The position numbers and the translations under genes were made by a program. The notes under the pieces were generated by a model. The model was not told the origin of the DNA. It ran no database searches and worked only from the letters and a program-made list of their open reading frames with translations. 64,000 nt of DNA from Ashinkailepas kermadecensis. Taxonomy: Eukaryota > Arthropoda > Thecostraca > Neolepadidae. The DNA lies in contig JAOTOM010005112.1 in NCBI GenBank assembly GCA_034440615.1, forward strand, positions 274,501-338,500. Direction: 5' to 3'. Positions 20,251-33,829 of the stretch are shown piece after piece (positions within the stretch are counted from its first letter, which is position 1; every line of letters starts with the position of its first letter).

Positions 20251-23200
20251 CAGGGCCTGGTCATGCTGATGATGGTAGCGTCATATTATTTATGTTGTAC
20301 CGGAGGAGTGTATTTGTCATGTTGCGACGGTTCCAGATATCGAGCAAAACGCCGAGTTCCCGCGTAAACATCAATCTGTCTTTTGGGCATTTGAATCGTA
20401 CTGCATGCCGATAACCGCTACGAGTAAGGATTCGTAAATGTGAATCAGGAAATCGGACCGGGTGTTGCCGAACTTCGGCTATATGTGCTGAATTTTCACT
20501 TATTCGTATTCTATTAACATTGCAATCCGTTTCATAAAAAGTCCGGTTCGAACAATCTTTCAAACAAAACTTGGCATTCTTGACGTTTTCAAACTGCATT
20601 TTCTTTGTCTTCCGGCGGTGGTCGCTTCATGATTGCTAATACTAAGCTGAGGTTCGTATATTTGTGTAGTCATTCAGTTAATTTTCAAATCCTAACCTTA
20701 AGGGTACACTTGTGTAGATATGAAAATCCCTCGCACGCTTTACTCACGATATTCACACTACATAAAAATATCTCCCGATTTGTAGTTCCCTTTCAAGGTA
20801 AAATGAATAGCGATTCGAAACAATATGTTCATTTGGACGTAATCAGGCATGACACCCTCCCCAAAGACATGTTTTACAAAACAAAATATACATTGCGTTA
20901 TGAGGTTAGCATATTGTTTCGCGATAAGATCTCTAGGTAATCTCCTTATGCCTCATCAGGAAAGGCCATCTTAACATAGCGATCATAATGGTCATATGTT
21001 CACGATCATAATGGTCTTGAAAGTTCAATATTTGCAAGCGAAGATATGGGAGGTCCAACTTCGTCTCGGTACTATGAAGGAATAGTGAATACGGGGATTA
21101 TAGATAATACTGTGCAAACAAAAGCTGTTTTAGAGAAAGTTGGAATCGGGTGTAAATCCAGTTGTGTTTTGGTTTGTAGGTTTATGCCATGCCGTTGGGC
21201 CGATCAGTATTGGTCACCTACCGGTGTAACATAATGCTGCCTCAGGTGACGTCGAGTCCTCTCCGCTGGTGCCAATCCATAGCTGCTGACGTGACGAGCA
21301 ATAGAGGGCCTACTGTTAGACTGTGGGCTACGCTAACGCAGAGAGTTGGGAATATCGGAACACAACAGTCGGATTTGAGCTTGATCCAGATTAGTCAGGT
21401 CCTGCAACGAGCCGCCGCCTCGTGACGCGGACCTTAGCGTTACATGCACGGTGTGATGTGATAATGCAGGACTATTCAACTTATGGATGCGTTCGCGGCA
21501 TGCGGCCGAGCGAGGTGGTGAAACTGCACGCTCAGGGGCGGACCCAGAAGGCGGGCTGGAGGAAATTTCAGCACAAATCTTCGAGCTAAAAAACGCATCA
21601 GATTTGTTCGTTCTGACACACAACATTCGTAGGATCTGCTTGAGACAATATGTATTTTTGTAAAAAAATTATTAGACTTGGAGAAAATGTAATCTTAGTG
21701 CAAAATACAGGCAAGATCGGTTCCTAGAGGGGAGGGGGAGTGGCGGAATGACATCGAACACAGAACATCTTGATTCGTCATCTTGGACAATTATCGGCAT
21801 AACAATTCATTACTCCTCCCAACGTTGTCGCACATTAGTCTCTCCCTAGCTTCATTGCCCGCCACGGGGAGGGACGTTTACCGGCTGGACTTAATGCAAT
21901 AGGTGGCATAGCAACTACCGCTTACTTCTCGCTTAACACGCGCACTGGAGAGGGGGGGGGGAGCTGCGCTGAGCTGCCCGACGGAGCAGTCGGGCGGGCG
22001 GCCCGGTTTCGGTAACTGGAACAAGTAACTGACCTGATAAAGTGCTGTTATATAGGTGACCTGAGGTCAAATGTCGGGTCTAGTATTTGTATTGCATCAT
22101 TAGTGATGTCCAAAACATCATTGATGCCCATTTTGGAGCACTTAAACACAATCACAGCGATCCATAGCAATGACAAGCCAAGCCACGAAAAACAAGAAAA
22201 TGTTGACAAATGTGACCTTATTTGACCTTGAAGATACTGACCTAAGGTCCTGAAATTTGCACATAATAGAGATCACTACAGTATCCTTCCACCCTGTTAA
22301 TTTCGTTCCTCCAGCTTTAATAGGAGCCGAGATCTTAGGGGGGCGGAATCCGCCCCCCCCCCCTCCAGTGCGCGTAATTTTCAGAGGCCCTCCAGGGCGC
22401 GTTAACCCACCATTAACTGAATGGAGGGAGATATATTTTCTTTTGAGGACTGGTCATGCAATTGATGGACATTGGCATACAATATTATTTTGTTTTTGTC
22501 ACTTTCGTAAGTTAGTTCATTTATGACTAGTTTAATGATTCATGAGACAGCAACTTATCATCACTTCATCTACCCATGAGCCAATACAGGATCAAGCCAA
22601 GTCAACAGCCAGAGTTAGTCTACACTCAACCCGGCCTTTACCGGGGAGGGATGGGGGTTAAAAGATGCCCTGATGACTTGTCGAATATTCGCGATAGCTT
22701 GAAAACGCTTCAACATATCTGCGCGAAATTGTCAATAGCTCTCCAATGACCAATTCTACACCCATTGCCAAAGCAAAAACAGCAAGGTCATGAATGGTCA
22801 GGCGTGAGTAGCATCAGAGTGAAGTCATTTTGTCAATTTGAGGCAAAAACACATCGGTACACACAAATTGTCATATAATCCGAAAGAATGATGTTTGACG
22901 TCGGTGAACGGCAATCCGAAGGCCAGTGGTAGGTACGTAACATGTGATGTCCTTGTATTGTTTTAATCTTGCACTTTGAAATTTTGGCATGTCCAATACA
23001 AATTAATAGAAAAGAAATCCCAATGGTTTTACCATTAGATTCGAGAATGGAAACGAGCGCAAAGGAGGTAAATTTGCTGCTAGCACGTAGCTTAGCTGAA
23101 CAAGTACCGAATTATATTAATGGTCAAATAAGTGTTATTCTAGTAAAGGTATGTGCTGGCAATAAAGTTACCCCATAATTAACTCTTTTCGTTCCTTTCC

Positions 23201-23465
23201 ATAGACGATAATTCACGTAACCTGGTTCTTAGGCTGTCCACCGAGATAAAGTGAAGGAAGCCTGATAATTGTTTGTTTTTCGTTAGGTGGCCATCCGGAC
23301 CCGTACGACGCACCCAAATGACATTCTGGCTGTCACTTTGGAGTACAATTCTGGAAGAAATAATAGCTACCTTAGAATAACAAGTGCTTTGTAGGTTGAT
23401 AGAGTTCACGGCCATTCCGGGCGCTCGCAGTGCCCATGAAACTGTTTTAACTAAATAGGCACATA
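20251..23465. other. 3.2 kb with no recognisable gene
   Basis: AT-rich to mixed sequence. Notable only for G/C runs at 21951-21961 and 22338-22362 and for a CAGGGGCGGACCCAG hAT-like end at about 21532 with no partner found. The open frames of up to about 110 codons have no motif. Confidence 0.45.
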
Positions 23466-26460
23466 TTGTTTGCACTTCATTTGCTGCTCGGCACATTAAA
23501 CACTTACAGAGCATGGAAGGATATAGGGAAGGGGCAAAGGAGGCATGTGCCTCTATCCATGGAAATGTGGCGCCCCTCTGGCCGGAAAAGCGCCCTATAC
23601 CTTGCAATATACCTTAAGAGAGGCTCGAGAGCACTCGTGATACCCAATTCAATCTCAATACATTGCAACGCAAAGCGTAGACTTGACAAGAAACTGTGTC
23701 AGTTAAGCAAGCAAAACACAAGCCCCTCTCATAGCCAAGACTTGGATCGCAGTGCACCACGAACCGACACCAATACTAAGCTAGGTGAACAAAAACCGCT
23801 CCATGAAGCGGCTGGTGCCGCAATACAGGTAGAGTGCGCTACAAGCACCATGTTCAGCACCAGCTTGGATGCAACCATTACAGACCAGGACGTCTGGGAG
23901 GCTGCCGTGTTCTCCTGCTGCAGCCTTATTTGTCTAACCGCTGAAGAATCATCTGGTAGCCCTGCTAATACTCTAGAATATGACAACTGTGGCAACCGCT
24001 TGGGAGGTGATGACGTGTGGTATGATGCCAAAACGTGTGATGCTTCTTCTATGTGCATAGGATGCATGAGCAGTGGCTCTGGTTATTGCCCCACCCAGCG
24101 CACTACACCACTTGCTCCAGAGCAACGACGTGATACGCTAACCTCTACACCGCCAGACACATTCATATTTGATAGGTCTAATGATACAACTAAGTTGCTT
24201 AATCTCACAGGTCAAGCTATTCCAAATGATGTGTCTGCAATGCTGAGCAAAGGGCCCAATTTCGCTCTCACACGTACCATTAATCGGCATGGAATAAGCC
24301 AGGTAGAAATAGGTTTGGAAAGGGGAGCTTTTGCACTACGTTGGAAGGAGGAACTGAACAATAAGCGAGGTCAACAACAGAACTCGCAACCAACAAGGAC
24401 CGATACATCTGCCACACAAAGCATCTACCACCAACAGTCCAACACTGACACTACTCAGGCAGCCAACCACAACGTACCACATTTAGCGCCCAGATTCAGT
24501 GATACCACTACTAGGATGACACCACACGCTGGTATTGCTGTTGAATCAGCACTTAGAGCATTAAAACGAAAAGTCATCAATATTTTCACAAACCATCGTA
24601 CCCAATGTCCGCCAAACCACTCACAGGACGAACTAACGGTTCTCAAAAATTTGCACAAAGACCCCAACATCATCGTAAAACGCTTGGATAAATGCAAAGG
24701 TTTTGTTCTCATGCCACGGGAATCTTATATAAAAAAGGCCTTAAAAATCACCTCACAATATGAACCCATAGGGAAGAACCCGACTAAACGTTTAGAATCG
24801 ACTACCAAGAAAATGATTATCGAAACCATGACAGGAAAGATCCCAGACAAAATTGTCAAAGCCATCAAACCAAATTCCTCCCGCACAGCAGAACTATATG
24901 GCCTCCCTAGAACCCACAAACCTGACGTGCCCCTTGGACCTACAGTTTCGGCATGTGGCGACCCTTTGGATAAACTGACTTGGTTCCTAGAGAAAATCGT
25001 TTCACATCTTTGTACCAGCCCATCTAAAAGACACACTAGATTATCTTACTCAACTTCGTGAACAGTTCCCAACCGTACTACCGCCAGGAGCTATTGCCTT
25101 CACAATAGATGTAGTGAATATTTACGGGAACATACCCACAGCAGAAGCTATTTCTGCTGCCATGAATCTTTTCAGCACTCACCTTGCAAAGATTGAAACG
25201 TTCGGACTAAATCTCGATGATATCGAAAAATTGTTGACTCATTGCCTTCCCAACAACTTCGTTCGATTTGGACAAAAGTATTACCGGCAACAAAATGGCA
25301 TAGCTATGGGTAGCTGTATCGCACCATCTTTAGCAGTGATCTTCATGAACGCCATCGAAACATTGCTACTGACCTCAACACCGCATCGACCAGCCTCAGA
25401 TATATAGATACCTCAGATATATAGATGACATTTTCGGCATATGGACTTATGGCTCAGACTCTTTAAACACATTTTTTGCAGACATGAACCGCTTCCATTC
25501 CAGGCTAAAATATATTATAGAGAGAAGCGATCAGTCTACTAACGGCCAAATTTCCTTCCTCGACACACTTCTAACGGTCAACAGTGAACGGACCTATACA
25601 ACAGAACTTTTCATTAAACCGATGGCAGCTCCTATTATCTTCCCATACAAATCGGCTCACCCTATCCAAACTAAACGTTCTGTTCTGTATGCTCAATTGC
25701 TGAGAGCAATGCGGCTTAGTTCTGATAAGGCAGCCCAAAAAGAGGTATCGGAAAATTTGAAAGTCTGTTCCTATCCAATGGCTATCCTCATAGCATAATA
25801 CAGACAACAAAATTTCGAGTATTGGCACGCAATGCCAAATGCAGACCGCTCGCGACAAGTCAGCACACACACGATACTTCCAGCTCACATAGATCCACAG
25901 ACACCACATACATCAGTTTACCATTTATCGATGATTCTCTAGCCAAAAAGGTAGCTACAGCCATCACTAGGTCCACACTCTCAATGCGCGTAGCCTGGAA
26001 AAGCGGCGAGACACTTTCGGAAACCATGACTAAATCTGCCCTCGACCCTCCACCATTCCCTGCAGGCACTAGAGCGTGCCAATGCTGCCTGGCTGGTCTT
26101 AAAGATAGATGTCACACAAAAAATGTGGTATACAAAATTACGTGTGAGCTTTGCACCTTAGGGACCGCACCCATAACCTATATTGGAGAAACCACACGCA
26201 TGGTTAGGGACAGATACATGGAACACATTAGAGACGCAAAGAACAAAACGAAAAGCACCCTTTTTGGAGAGCATTTTGCCACGAATCACCCAGAAAGCAC
26301 CATCACTCCAACAACGCTCAGCATCATAATCTTGCAGACTTGTAAAGACTTGGCAGAACTCAAAATTGCAGCATCCATTGAAATCAGGAACCAAAATTCC
26401 CCCCTAAACACAATGGTATCATCATGGACCCTTATAAAGCCAGTTCCCTATACAGCATGA
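23466..26460 (+). pseudogene. Penelope-like element: RT plus GIY-YIG endonuclease, four lesions
   Basis: One gene is read across several frames. Its N-terminal 400 or so residues are Ser/Thr/Gln-rich and unrecognised. RT landmarks follow: 'LDKCKGFVLMPRESYIKKAL' region (about 24680-24740), 'LYGLPRTHKPDVPLGP' (24895), 'IDVVNIYGNIP' with the first catalytic Asp (about 25105), 'GIAMGSCIAPSLA' (25297) and YIDDIFGIW (25400-25450). The C-terminal part has paired Cys (CQCC, C..C) and then YIGETTRMVRDRYMEH, the GIY-YIG nuclease core, at 26179-26230. Lesions: frameshifts near 25012, 25366 and 25760 and a 17-bp tandem duplication (25394-25427) that splits the YIDD box. The first codons (23466-23640) resemble the unrelated GCGCCCC dispersed repeat, so the real start is probably further in. 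This is an EN+ PLE, encoding a self-primed reverse transcriptase, now inactive. Confidence 0.9.
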
Positions 26461-26804
26461 CACTGTACAGACGCCACCTGCACTCGCCGACTTCACCATG
26501 TATGCACCCACGTGTTCACTCACTCACTCACTCACACACTCGTTCATCCACACACGCGAACACTTCGAAGAGCACTGACATATCACGGATTTGTGTATTA
26601 GAAAGGCATAGGGTAGGTGTATACCGAGGGTGTCTAGGGAAACGACGAACATTTTGGCTCTGTTAGTGTCGCATCACATGCAATTGTTACAATGCCATTT
26701 GTTATGTTGGAATTTAAATACTTGGACTGAGATGATGATTTCGTCAATATTGGTAGACGGCTTACTATATATAGCATGTGCGTAAAATGTCTCGGTATGT
26801 GTAT

Positions 26805-26832
26805 TGTCTCCGAAGAAGGGTCTCGCCCGAAA
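26805..26832 (+). ncRNA. Hammerhead-ribozyme-like core downstream of the PLE
   Basis: CCGAAGA (26810-26816) is followed by a GGGT-CTC-GCCC hairpin and then GAAA (26829-26832). This is the order of a hammerhead core (CUGANGA, stem II, GAAA), with C instead of U at the second position. It lies 350 bp after the PLE stop and on the same strand. PLEs are known to carry hammerhead motifs in their terminal repeats. Stems I and III and a cleavage triplet cannot be fitted convincingly, so this is a decayed candidate only. Confidence 0.35.
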
Positions 26833-26860
26833 TATATTAGACCGATTTTTTATCCTATTT

Positions 26861-28147
26861 TACTTAATAATATGAGCATTTCGTTACTTTTTATAATCAT
26901 CTTCAATTCAACTATGCTCAACACAGCTCTCCGCAACATTATCAACCATCAATTATCTAAACGTTTGACACAATAAGGTCAATTATCAGTAGGTTCAGGT
27001 TAGCTGAATAATTTACATGTAGGCGTAGGTTAGGTTACATCAGCGTACAGCACTTGCAATATACCTTCAATAGGGAGCTGAGGAAACAAGTGCTGCTGTA
27101 GGAGAAATAGATGTTCGGCAAGTCGGTTTAAGTACTGGGAGGCAATAAGGACTAGACACAAGTGCTGTAGGAGTGAATGCAAGGGCTCCCTGAAGAAATA
27201 AGTGCATATAAGTAGTGCCAACTGTTCCAGTAAGTGTTGCCCCCTTTTATCATGGATGACGGTCAGTCGTGGAAGTAAATCGCTTCAGCTATGCCTCTAG
27301 GTAGGTACTTACACATCAGAACGCTTACTCCTAATGAAGCAGTAGTACTTCCTATTCCGACCCTATGCTTACCCTGTTTATACAGTACTTGTTTTGCTTT
27401 ATGTAGAACCTCTTGACACCGAAACCCACATTTCAAGCACTTATTTGTCCTACTGCATCAGCTATTTCCTCAGACCCTGTTGAAGTTTTATGAAATGTAC
27501 CATAAATTAACCATGTCAAATCTCAACGTGCAGATCGCATCCTTCTGAACTCTTGGATAATTGATCGCATCTGCCAAAATTCAGTCCATATATCTCAGAT
27601 CACTGAAAAAACAACTTTGGGATAAAAGTCTTGAAGAATACTGCTAGCCTAGGGTAAAAGTGCTCTGCACACTGGCGGATCCAAGGGGTGGGCAAGGGAG
27701 CCATGCTCCTCCACCCAGGAGGCCGATTTTTGCCGAGCGATTGTAGTCAGTGAAATATCATTTTCTTCAAGTCTAAGAACATTTTATGACATAAATATTG
27801 TCCTAAGCAGACCCGACGACTATTCCCGGTTCAAATACGATGATGGTTGCGAAACTGGAGAAACGTTTTTGAGTTTGGCCCCGAGCCAGGCTTTTGGGCC
27901 CGCCTCTGGCTTTGCATGTGATTAAAGTGCTGCATCAGTGAAATATTAGTGACAAAAATCTGCGCATCAAGTTAGATTAAGTGCTCTTTAAGTGAAAAAA
28001 TGTGCTGATTATCACTTTACCCCGACATGTTTTGTGGGGTGGATTTACTGATCAGAGCCAGGCATGGAAATGAAGCCAGGTCATTGGCCTTATCACAGCA
28101 GAAACCATAGTACATTTAAATTATGTTAGTATGTTATAGTATGTAGT
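26861..28147. other. No gene; one CACTGGCGGATC element end
   Basis: CACTGGCGGATCCAAGGGG at about 27671 matches the terminus of the 4162-4855 family and could be the left end of another copy. I found no inverted partner with matching flanks. The rest is unrecognised. Confidence 0.4.
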
Positions 28148-28660
28148 ATGTTAGTACATCAGGCCATCAGGAAGCTTTACTGTGCATATGTCAGGCCACA
28201 TTTGGAATACTGTGTCCAAGCTTGGTCCCCTAGTTATGAGAAAGATTGTTGGCTTTTAGAGAGAGTACAAAAGAGGGCAACAAAAATGGTTAATGGTATA
28301 GGCAACCTGGCATATGAGGAAAGATTGCAGAAATTGAATATGTTTTCACTTAGATATAGAAGGCTGAGAGGAGATCTCATCGAGGTTTTTAAATTTGTTC
28401 ATGGTCAGGAACAGGGATATCTCAGGGAAATGTTTGAATTTAACAGAAATGATGCAATTAGAGGTCATCAATTCAAAATTAAAGTTAATCACAGCAGGAC
28501 AAGGTTAAGACAGTCTTTCTTCACCAACAGGGTAGTAGAACACTGGAACCAGCTGCCAGGAAACATTGTCAGTAGCAACACACTGAACATCTTTAAAAAC
28601 GGCATAGACAATCATTATAAGAATAGGGGGCTTGTTTTTCTGTATTCCAGGGAGGGTTGA
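28148..28660 (+). pseudogene. CR1-like non-LTR retrotransposon, C-terminal end of ORF2 (5' truncated)
   Basis: The frame encodes 170 residues typical of the region after the RT palm in CR1/Jockey-type elements: 'LYCAYVRPHLEYCVQAWSP', then 'LERVQKRATKMV', 'YEERLQKLNMFSLRYRRLRGD' (continuing LIEVFK), 'HSRTRLRQSFFTNRVVEHWN', and 'LPGNIVSS' shortly before the stop at 28660. The RT catalytic motifs are absent. Homology with the copy at 45985-46150 (opposite strand) starts at about 28166, so the insertion is 5' truncated there, as is usual for incomplete target-primed reverse transcription. The frame is open to its natural stop, so this is a fairly young copy. Confidence 0.88.
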
Positions 28661-29231
28661 TCGACAGGGAGGAGTTGGGAGTTGAGAGGAGTTTGAAATT
28701 GTTGAGTGTGTTATGCAATAGCAAGTGAGTCTCTTATTAAGTCTAAACGCTTTATAACTTTATATAGGGTGTACCTAGCAGTGTATTCAGCACCTTCCTT
28801 CGGGATGTGATACTGATGAGATTGTCTATGGTAGCACAATGGGTATGATGGAAGGAGTTTGTAATTGTTGAGTGTATTATGCAATAGCAAGTGAGTCTCT
28901 TATTAAGTCTGAACGCTTTATGACTTTGTGTTGGGTGTGCCTAGCAGTGGATTCGGCACCTTCCTTCGGGATGTGATGCTGATGAGATTGTCTATGGTGG
29001 CACGATGGGTGTGATGGGAGGAGCTTGTGATTGTTGAGGGTGTTATGCGGTAGCAAGTGAGTGGTGCTAGATAGGCTGGGATATATAGCTTCCTAGGAAC
29101 TTGGGATAAGGGATTGATTGGGGTGGGAGTATGTACATTCATAGTACCTTTTCTAGATAGGCTTAACCCAGATGGGCCCCTGTGGCTCTTATTAAGCCTT
29201 AATACTTTATGACTTTATGACTTTATGACAT
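28661..29231 (+). mobile_element. CR1-like 3' UTR with 167-bp internal repeats and (ACTTTATG)n tail
   Basis: After the stop, a unit with AATTGTTGAGTGTRTTATGC, AGCAAGTGAGTCTCTTATTA and CACCTTCCTTCGGGATGTGA is repeated about 2.4 times at 165-168 bp spacing (starts near 28696, 28863, 29029). The element ends in ACTTTATG repeats (29205-29230). An 8-bp terminal repeat without poly(A) is a CR1 feature (ATTCTATG in vertebrate CR1). A second copy of the same 3' region lies at 54273-54952. Confidence 0.88.
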
Positions 29232-32200
29232 AGGTTAAAAGTTGGTGAACTAATGCAAAGAGTTGATTCCATAAATTCGGAACTGAAGCCAAAGCCGAGA
29301 GTGCAAAAGCTACAAAGTCTAAGTTGGTCGTAGGAAAACGAAAACAAACCTTAGGCATTGATCAATTTTTTTGGGGCGAGGTAGGGGTGAAAATCCGAGG
29401 CAGAAACCATCATCATTGGTGATCATGGTGGGGGGGGGGGGGTGTCATGCTCCCCCATCAAAGACCACTAGTTACCTGGATTGAATTTGTCTTGAAATTG
29501 AAAACTAAATCGTCTGAAAGTTGTAATTTTAAGCGGTAATGTTCACATAAGCATGTTTTAACACTTTGCATCGTTATTTTTGTGCTTTTTCAAACTCGGC
29601 ACCTTATCCATGAAGACATTTTGCCGGTAGTCGCCCCAAACGAAATCCTAAATCCTGGCCCTACCAGTGGGTTGTGAGGTATGTCCATACTTAGATTTGT
29701 AGGTACCAACTTGCTTTGCATGTGCAGTATTTTTCCACATATTCCAAAGTGCGAAGCTGCAGATTATATTGATATGACAGGCATGATATCTGACTTCAGC
29801 CAATAATGGGAAGAATACATTCAATGCAACAAACAACTCAGAGTCAACTGACTCACTTGCATGTCCTTGTGAAATTAAGCCTTCAGTGAATGCGTTGTAA
29901 TCCAGCCTTTAATGTACTTTCCTATCAGCTACCAATTTGGAAATAGTAAACAGATTGCCAGCACATCTTTTTACTGGATAAGCAGTTCAATTCGTATTGA
30001 AACACTTGTATATCAGCACTTACTTTAATCATCCAGCATTCTAAACAGCTGCAAAGCACTTCTTATACAAGGAAGCAGCTTTCTTCCATTATTGTGTTCC
30101 AAAGTGGTACAACCAGAATTCCATTTGCGGGATGTCAAACAGGTCAGGACGGGCTCCTCCCATATTGGGCTCCCAAAAACAAAAGCAAATTCATCCGATT
30201 CGACTGATTACATCTCAGTGGGCAGCCTGTGAATAAGTTTCTATGACTTGCCATCTATGGAAAGGAGCGTAAAGTAAATAATGTGGTAAATTGGTTTGCA
30301 GGACATATCTTAACTAGAAGAGCACCTGCCATCACTTAATATGCAATCCTTCTTGTTGGCACATATTTTACTGACACTGCAACCTTAAGCACTGCCAGAG
30401 CACTTTTATAGTAGGATGGTGTGGCTCACCATCGATTCTTCATATCATCAAGCCCATGTGATAAAATATCAGTAGATTGAAGTTTGCTCGATAATTTACA
30501 TTCCTTGGCTATTGCACATGCTTAATAATTTATATGTACCATTTGCTTCAAAGGCCAAGGCGAAGTCGCATTATGGTGGTTTCAGGTGTTCATGAGACAA
30601 GTTGTGCAAACATTTTACCTCCATAAAACAAACATAGAGGGTAGGATAATTGAGGTTATATCCGGTTAGGCTACTTAAGTGGGAACGTCTATAAACACTT
30701 TAATTCTTCCATTTTTTCTTACGAAGAAAGTTAGGCTGGTTGACGTTATCTTATGATGTGTGTTTTCAAATGTAACTTTGGAAATTTTTGGTTGATTATT
30801 TATAATCTAAAGAATGGGTTACCAACTACTTGCAAGCCGAAAAGTAAGCATTTCCGACAGAAATGTGTGGTCACATTGTCTCAGTCACGTTCATTACTAT
30901 GGTATTCAAAAAATTTCCCCAAAATCTGACCAACACATTGAAGCACAAATTTACGAGAACCACGGACGTTTAGCTTTCCAGATGAAAAAAATAGAGCTTG
31001 CAACTTTTAAAGTAACGAATCCAGCCAGCAGATACACACACGAAGTTGAATCCAGAGGCAGAAAGCCACAACGCCGGGGACAGAACAGCAACGGACAAAA
31101 TCCAAACCCAAGTATAAAGCTCAAGTCAATGTAAAAAATAATGGCTTCATGAAGCCAAAGACAGCTTCGTCCAAATTCTGATCTGGGCCATATGCTAAGC
31201 AGAATCTTTGGAGTGCACTGGCAGATCTAGGGGGCACGGGGAGATGCCAAATATTCAAAACCATAAAGCCCTGCCCTGACTCCAACACCCAAAATAGTAC
31301 ATTATGTCTGGTGATCCCAACATAGGCTGGATCAAGGGTGGAAAAGTTGTATTTCTGTAATTACTGTTGTCACACAACTTAGAAGCGTGCTCCAATTAAC
31401 ATGGCAACTGTGGTGGGAATTTATCTTCGTGATCCAAATTCCATACTTTGGAAGGGAATATTTCTGATCTCAATGAAATATCGTTTTCCTGATACTATTC
31501 TGTCGTCGGCTCAGTTTTTGTGTGGAACCGCCAGGATGGATTGAATCCGGATGCTCCATGGATTCCTGAAATAAAACATGGGCCTCCCTGGAAGCACTTG
31601 TGGACCGAGCCAGTCGATTTACAGGGTGACTTTTGAAAAATAATTAAAACATTCCCCAAAATTCCTGCAATCATGGGCGCCGTACACAAGCTTCGGAAGG
31701 ACGTTGTTGAGGAGGGATCGAACCACAGTCGCATTAGTAGAAAATAGTTCCTTCGGTTGGGGGGGGGCGGCTGGGCAAAATACATATTCGTCTCCCACTC
31801 TGCCTTTGTTGGGGCATGGCCGGAATGGCCCCATGGGTGCGCCATGTCTGGGAGTATTTTACGGTACGTAAAAATCAATATAAATGACACGAAATCAACC
31901 CGAGGGGATGTTGAAGCCCAAAGCCGATTTCCACCACACTAGGTTGATTTTCCATTCTTGCCAGTGAGAGAACATTTCTAGGAGCTGGCCCGATAGAGCA
32001 AACTTGACCATCATTATTCAGGACAGAATACATGGAGGAAATTGAGAGATTCACATTGGTTGGGGGCCCACTGAATGGTGTTCTATGCTAAGCGGTGGCA
32101 TTATATGGGAGGGGAGCATGTCAGCTTTGATAGGCGCCATCCCCAGATGTATACAAAGCACGCACATGGCCGGCTCCCCTGGCTGGAATCCGGGGAGTTT

Positions 32201-33637
32201 CCATCCATGCCCCCAATTAAATCATTTCAAATATGCCGTTTTGAAACCGATTCTTTCAATGCACTGCCATTGGCCTTATGCTAAATTTAAGAATCATTTG
32301 TGGTTCCAATCCTATGCAACATAAATGCACCGGACATTCCACGAGTGGATCCTATCATTTCCATGGAAAATCTAACTTGGTGCACGTAACTTTGGACGCA
32401 AAGCTATCTCAAACTGGCAATGCTCTTCCTCTATATATTGTTTTGAGACTAGAACACAATTTTTGAGAAAAAGACTCACCAAAAATTGTTCGTATCCAGT
32501 AGTCAGGACTCAGCACCACCTGAGACAGCACAACAGACCAACCCACAATGCAGTTCCAAATATTTCGTCAGCTGTTGATAGTGCTGCAAGATACGTAGCA
32601 ATATATTATCTACCAAATGTAAAGTAAGTTGTTGTACAATAATATAGAGCGAAAATAGGTCTATAATTCATTCAATTTGTATCCACGTACTCAATTCTAC
32701 ATCTTTCCGCAACCGCATCAACGCAGATATATAAAACAAACCTCCCACCACTATTGAGCGAGTGCAGGAGATTCCGTCGGTTTTTTATCACACACGTTAG
32801 ACGCGGCGATTCGCTAACACACCTTTACACTCCTCACACACAAAACCACATGTTTCGTGAAAATGTAGGACCGTCATGAAACTTCGTCACGTGACTTGGA
32901 CGACGATAAGAATCACCTCTGATTGATGTAAAAATAGCGAGGACCGAAAACGGTCCTATGTATTCACCCCCGGTCCTCGGTAGTCCGTGTGTACTCAAAT
33001 TTGGTCCTCGTTTTTCACGCCTTACAAGTGCACACACACACACACACACACACACGCATGGGTGTTGCTTTGTCTATTTGTGATGGGGCAAGTTCCCCTC
33101 AATGTTAGCTTTGCCTGCCCCCAATAATTTCAACATTTAGCATGGGACCCTATGAAGTGCGTGCCCCAATCCATTTGGGCACGCCCCTTGCCTCCATGTA
33201 TTGTTCCCCCAATAATTTCTAGAAAGTAACGGCCCTGCATACATGATTAGCAAATTATCCTCCAGCCATACTTGCCGACTTCAATGCGTAGTAAACCTGA
33301 CGTGCGACGTAATTAACAATTAGCATGCGTGCCCTGTTACACCTGCTAGCTGATCATTAATTCATGTCTAGTAGAATGGAGCTTCTGTTGGATGCTCTCG
33401 AGCTGAACCTTTGTGCTCACGTGTTACCATACCGCCGACTAAGTATAACATTATCGTGTTTCCAGAAACTGTCCGAATGAGAGGCTAGAAAGAGAGCCGT
33501 CTTTGGGCCGTCGCGAGCCGAATGCCCTATGCCGGAAGACACGCCCACGCCATCCGACGGGGAGCCGAACGAACCAGGACTGTTATGAGATGATGAGATG
33601 CATTGAATTCACTGCCCATCTGCCGATGCATAATAAC
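29232..33637. other. 4.4 kb with no convincing gene
   Basis: A G run lies at 29430-29442. There is a CACTGGCAGATCTAGGGGG-type element end at about 31216 and a related G-rich block at 31756-31835 (CATGGCCGGAATGGCCCC, shared with 4820-4838). A (CA)n tract runs at 33031-33053. A frame of 106 codons at 30814-31134 ends in a basic Gln/Asn/Arg-rich tail, but has no domain and no splice or repeat support. Confidence 0.45.
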
Positions 33638-33829
33638 CAGGGGTGGAACTTCTCCAAAACGATTGGGAGGGCCCAATGATTGAAGGCAGTGGGAGGACTT
33701 GCGTCGGCTGGCTGGGCCCACTCCAGGGTGTGCCATGACAAAGCACAAAATTGTTGGGAGGGTTCATCCCAGCCTTGAGGAGGAAGGGCGTCTTGAGCAC
33801 TCCCAAAAGTAAATTAAGTTCCACCCCTG
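33638..33829. mobile_element. 192-bp hAT MITE with exact 8-bp target duplication
   Basis: Left end CAGGGGTGGAACTT at 33638, right end AAGTTCCACCCCTG at 33829, a 14-bp perfect inverted terminus. Both sides are flanked by ATAATAAC (33630-33637 and 33830-33837), an exact 8-bp duplication. CAGGGGTG ends with an 8-bp duplication are classical for hAT. There is no coding content. The interior is rich in TGGGAGGG-type motifs. Confidence 0.93.

Noticed and set aside
19349..20269. Repeat-containing secreted or structural protein
   Set aside because: The frames are open on both strands, there is no signal peptide or start context, and stops occur at random units. The 60-bp period explains the openness.
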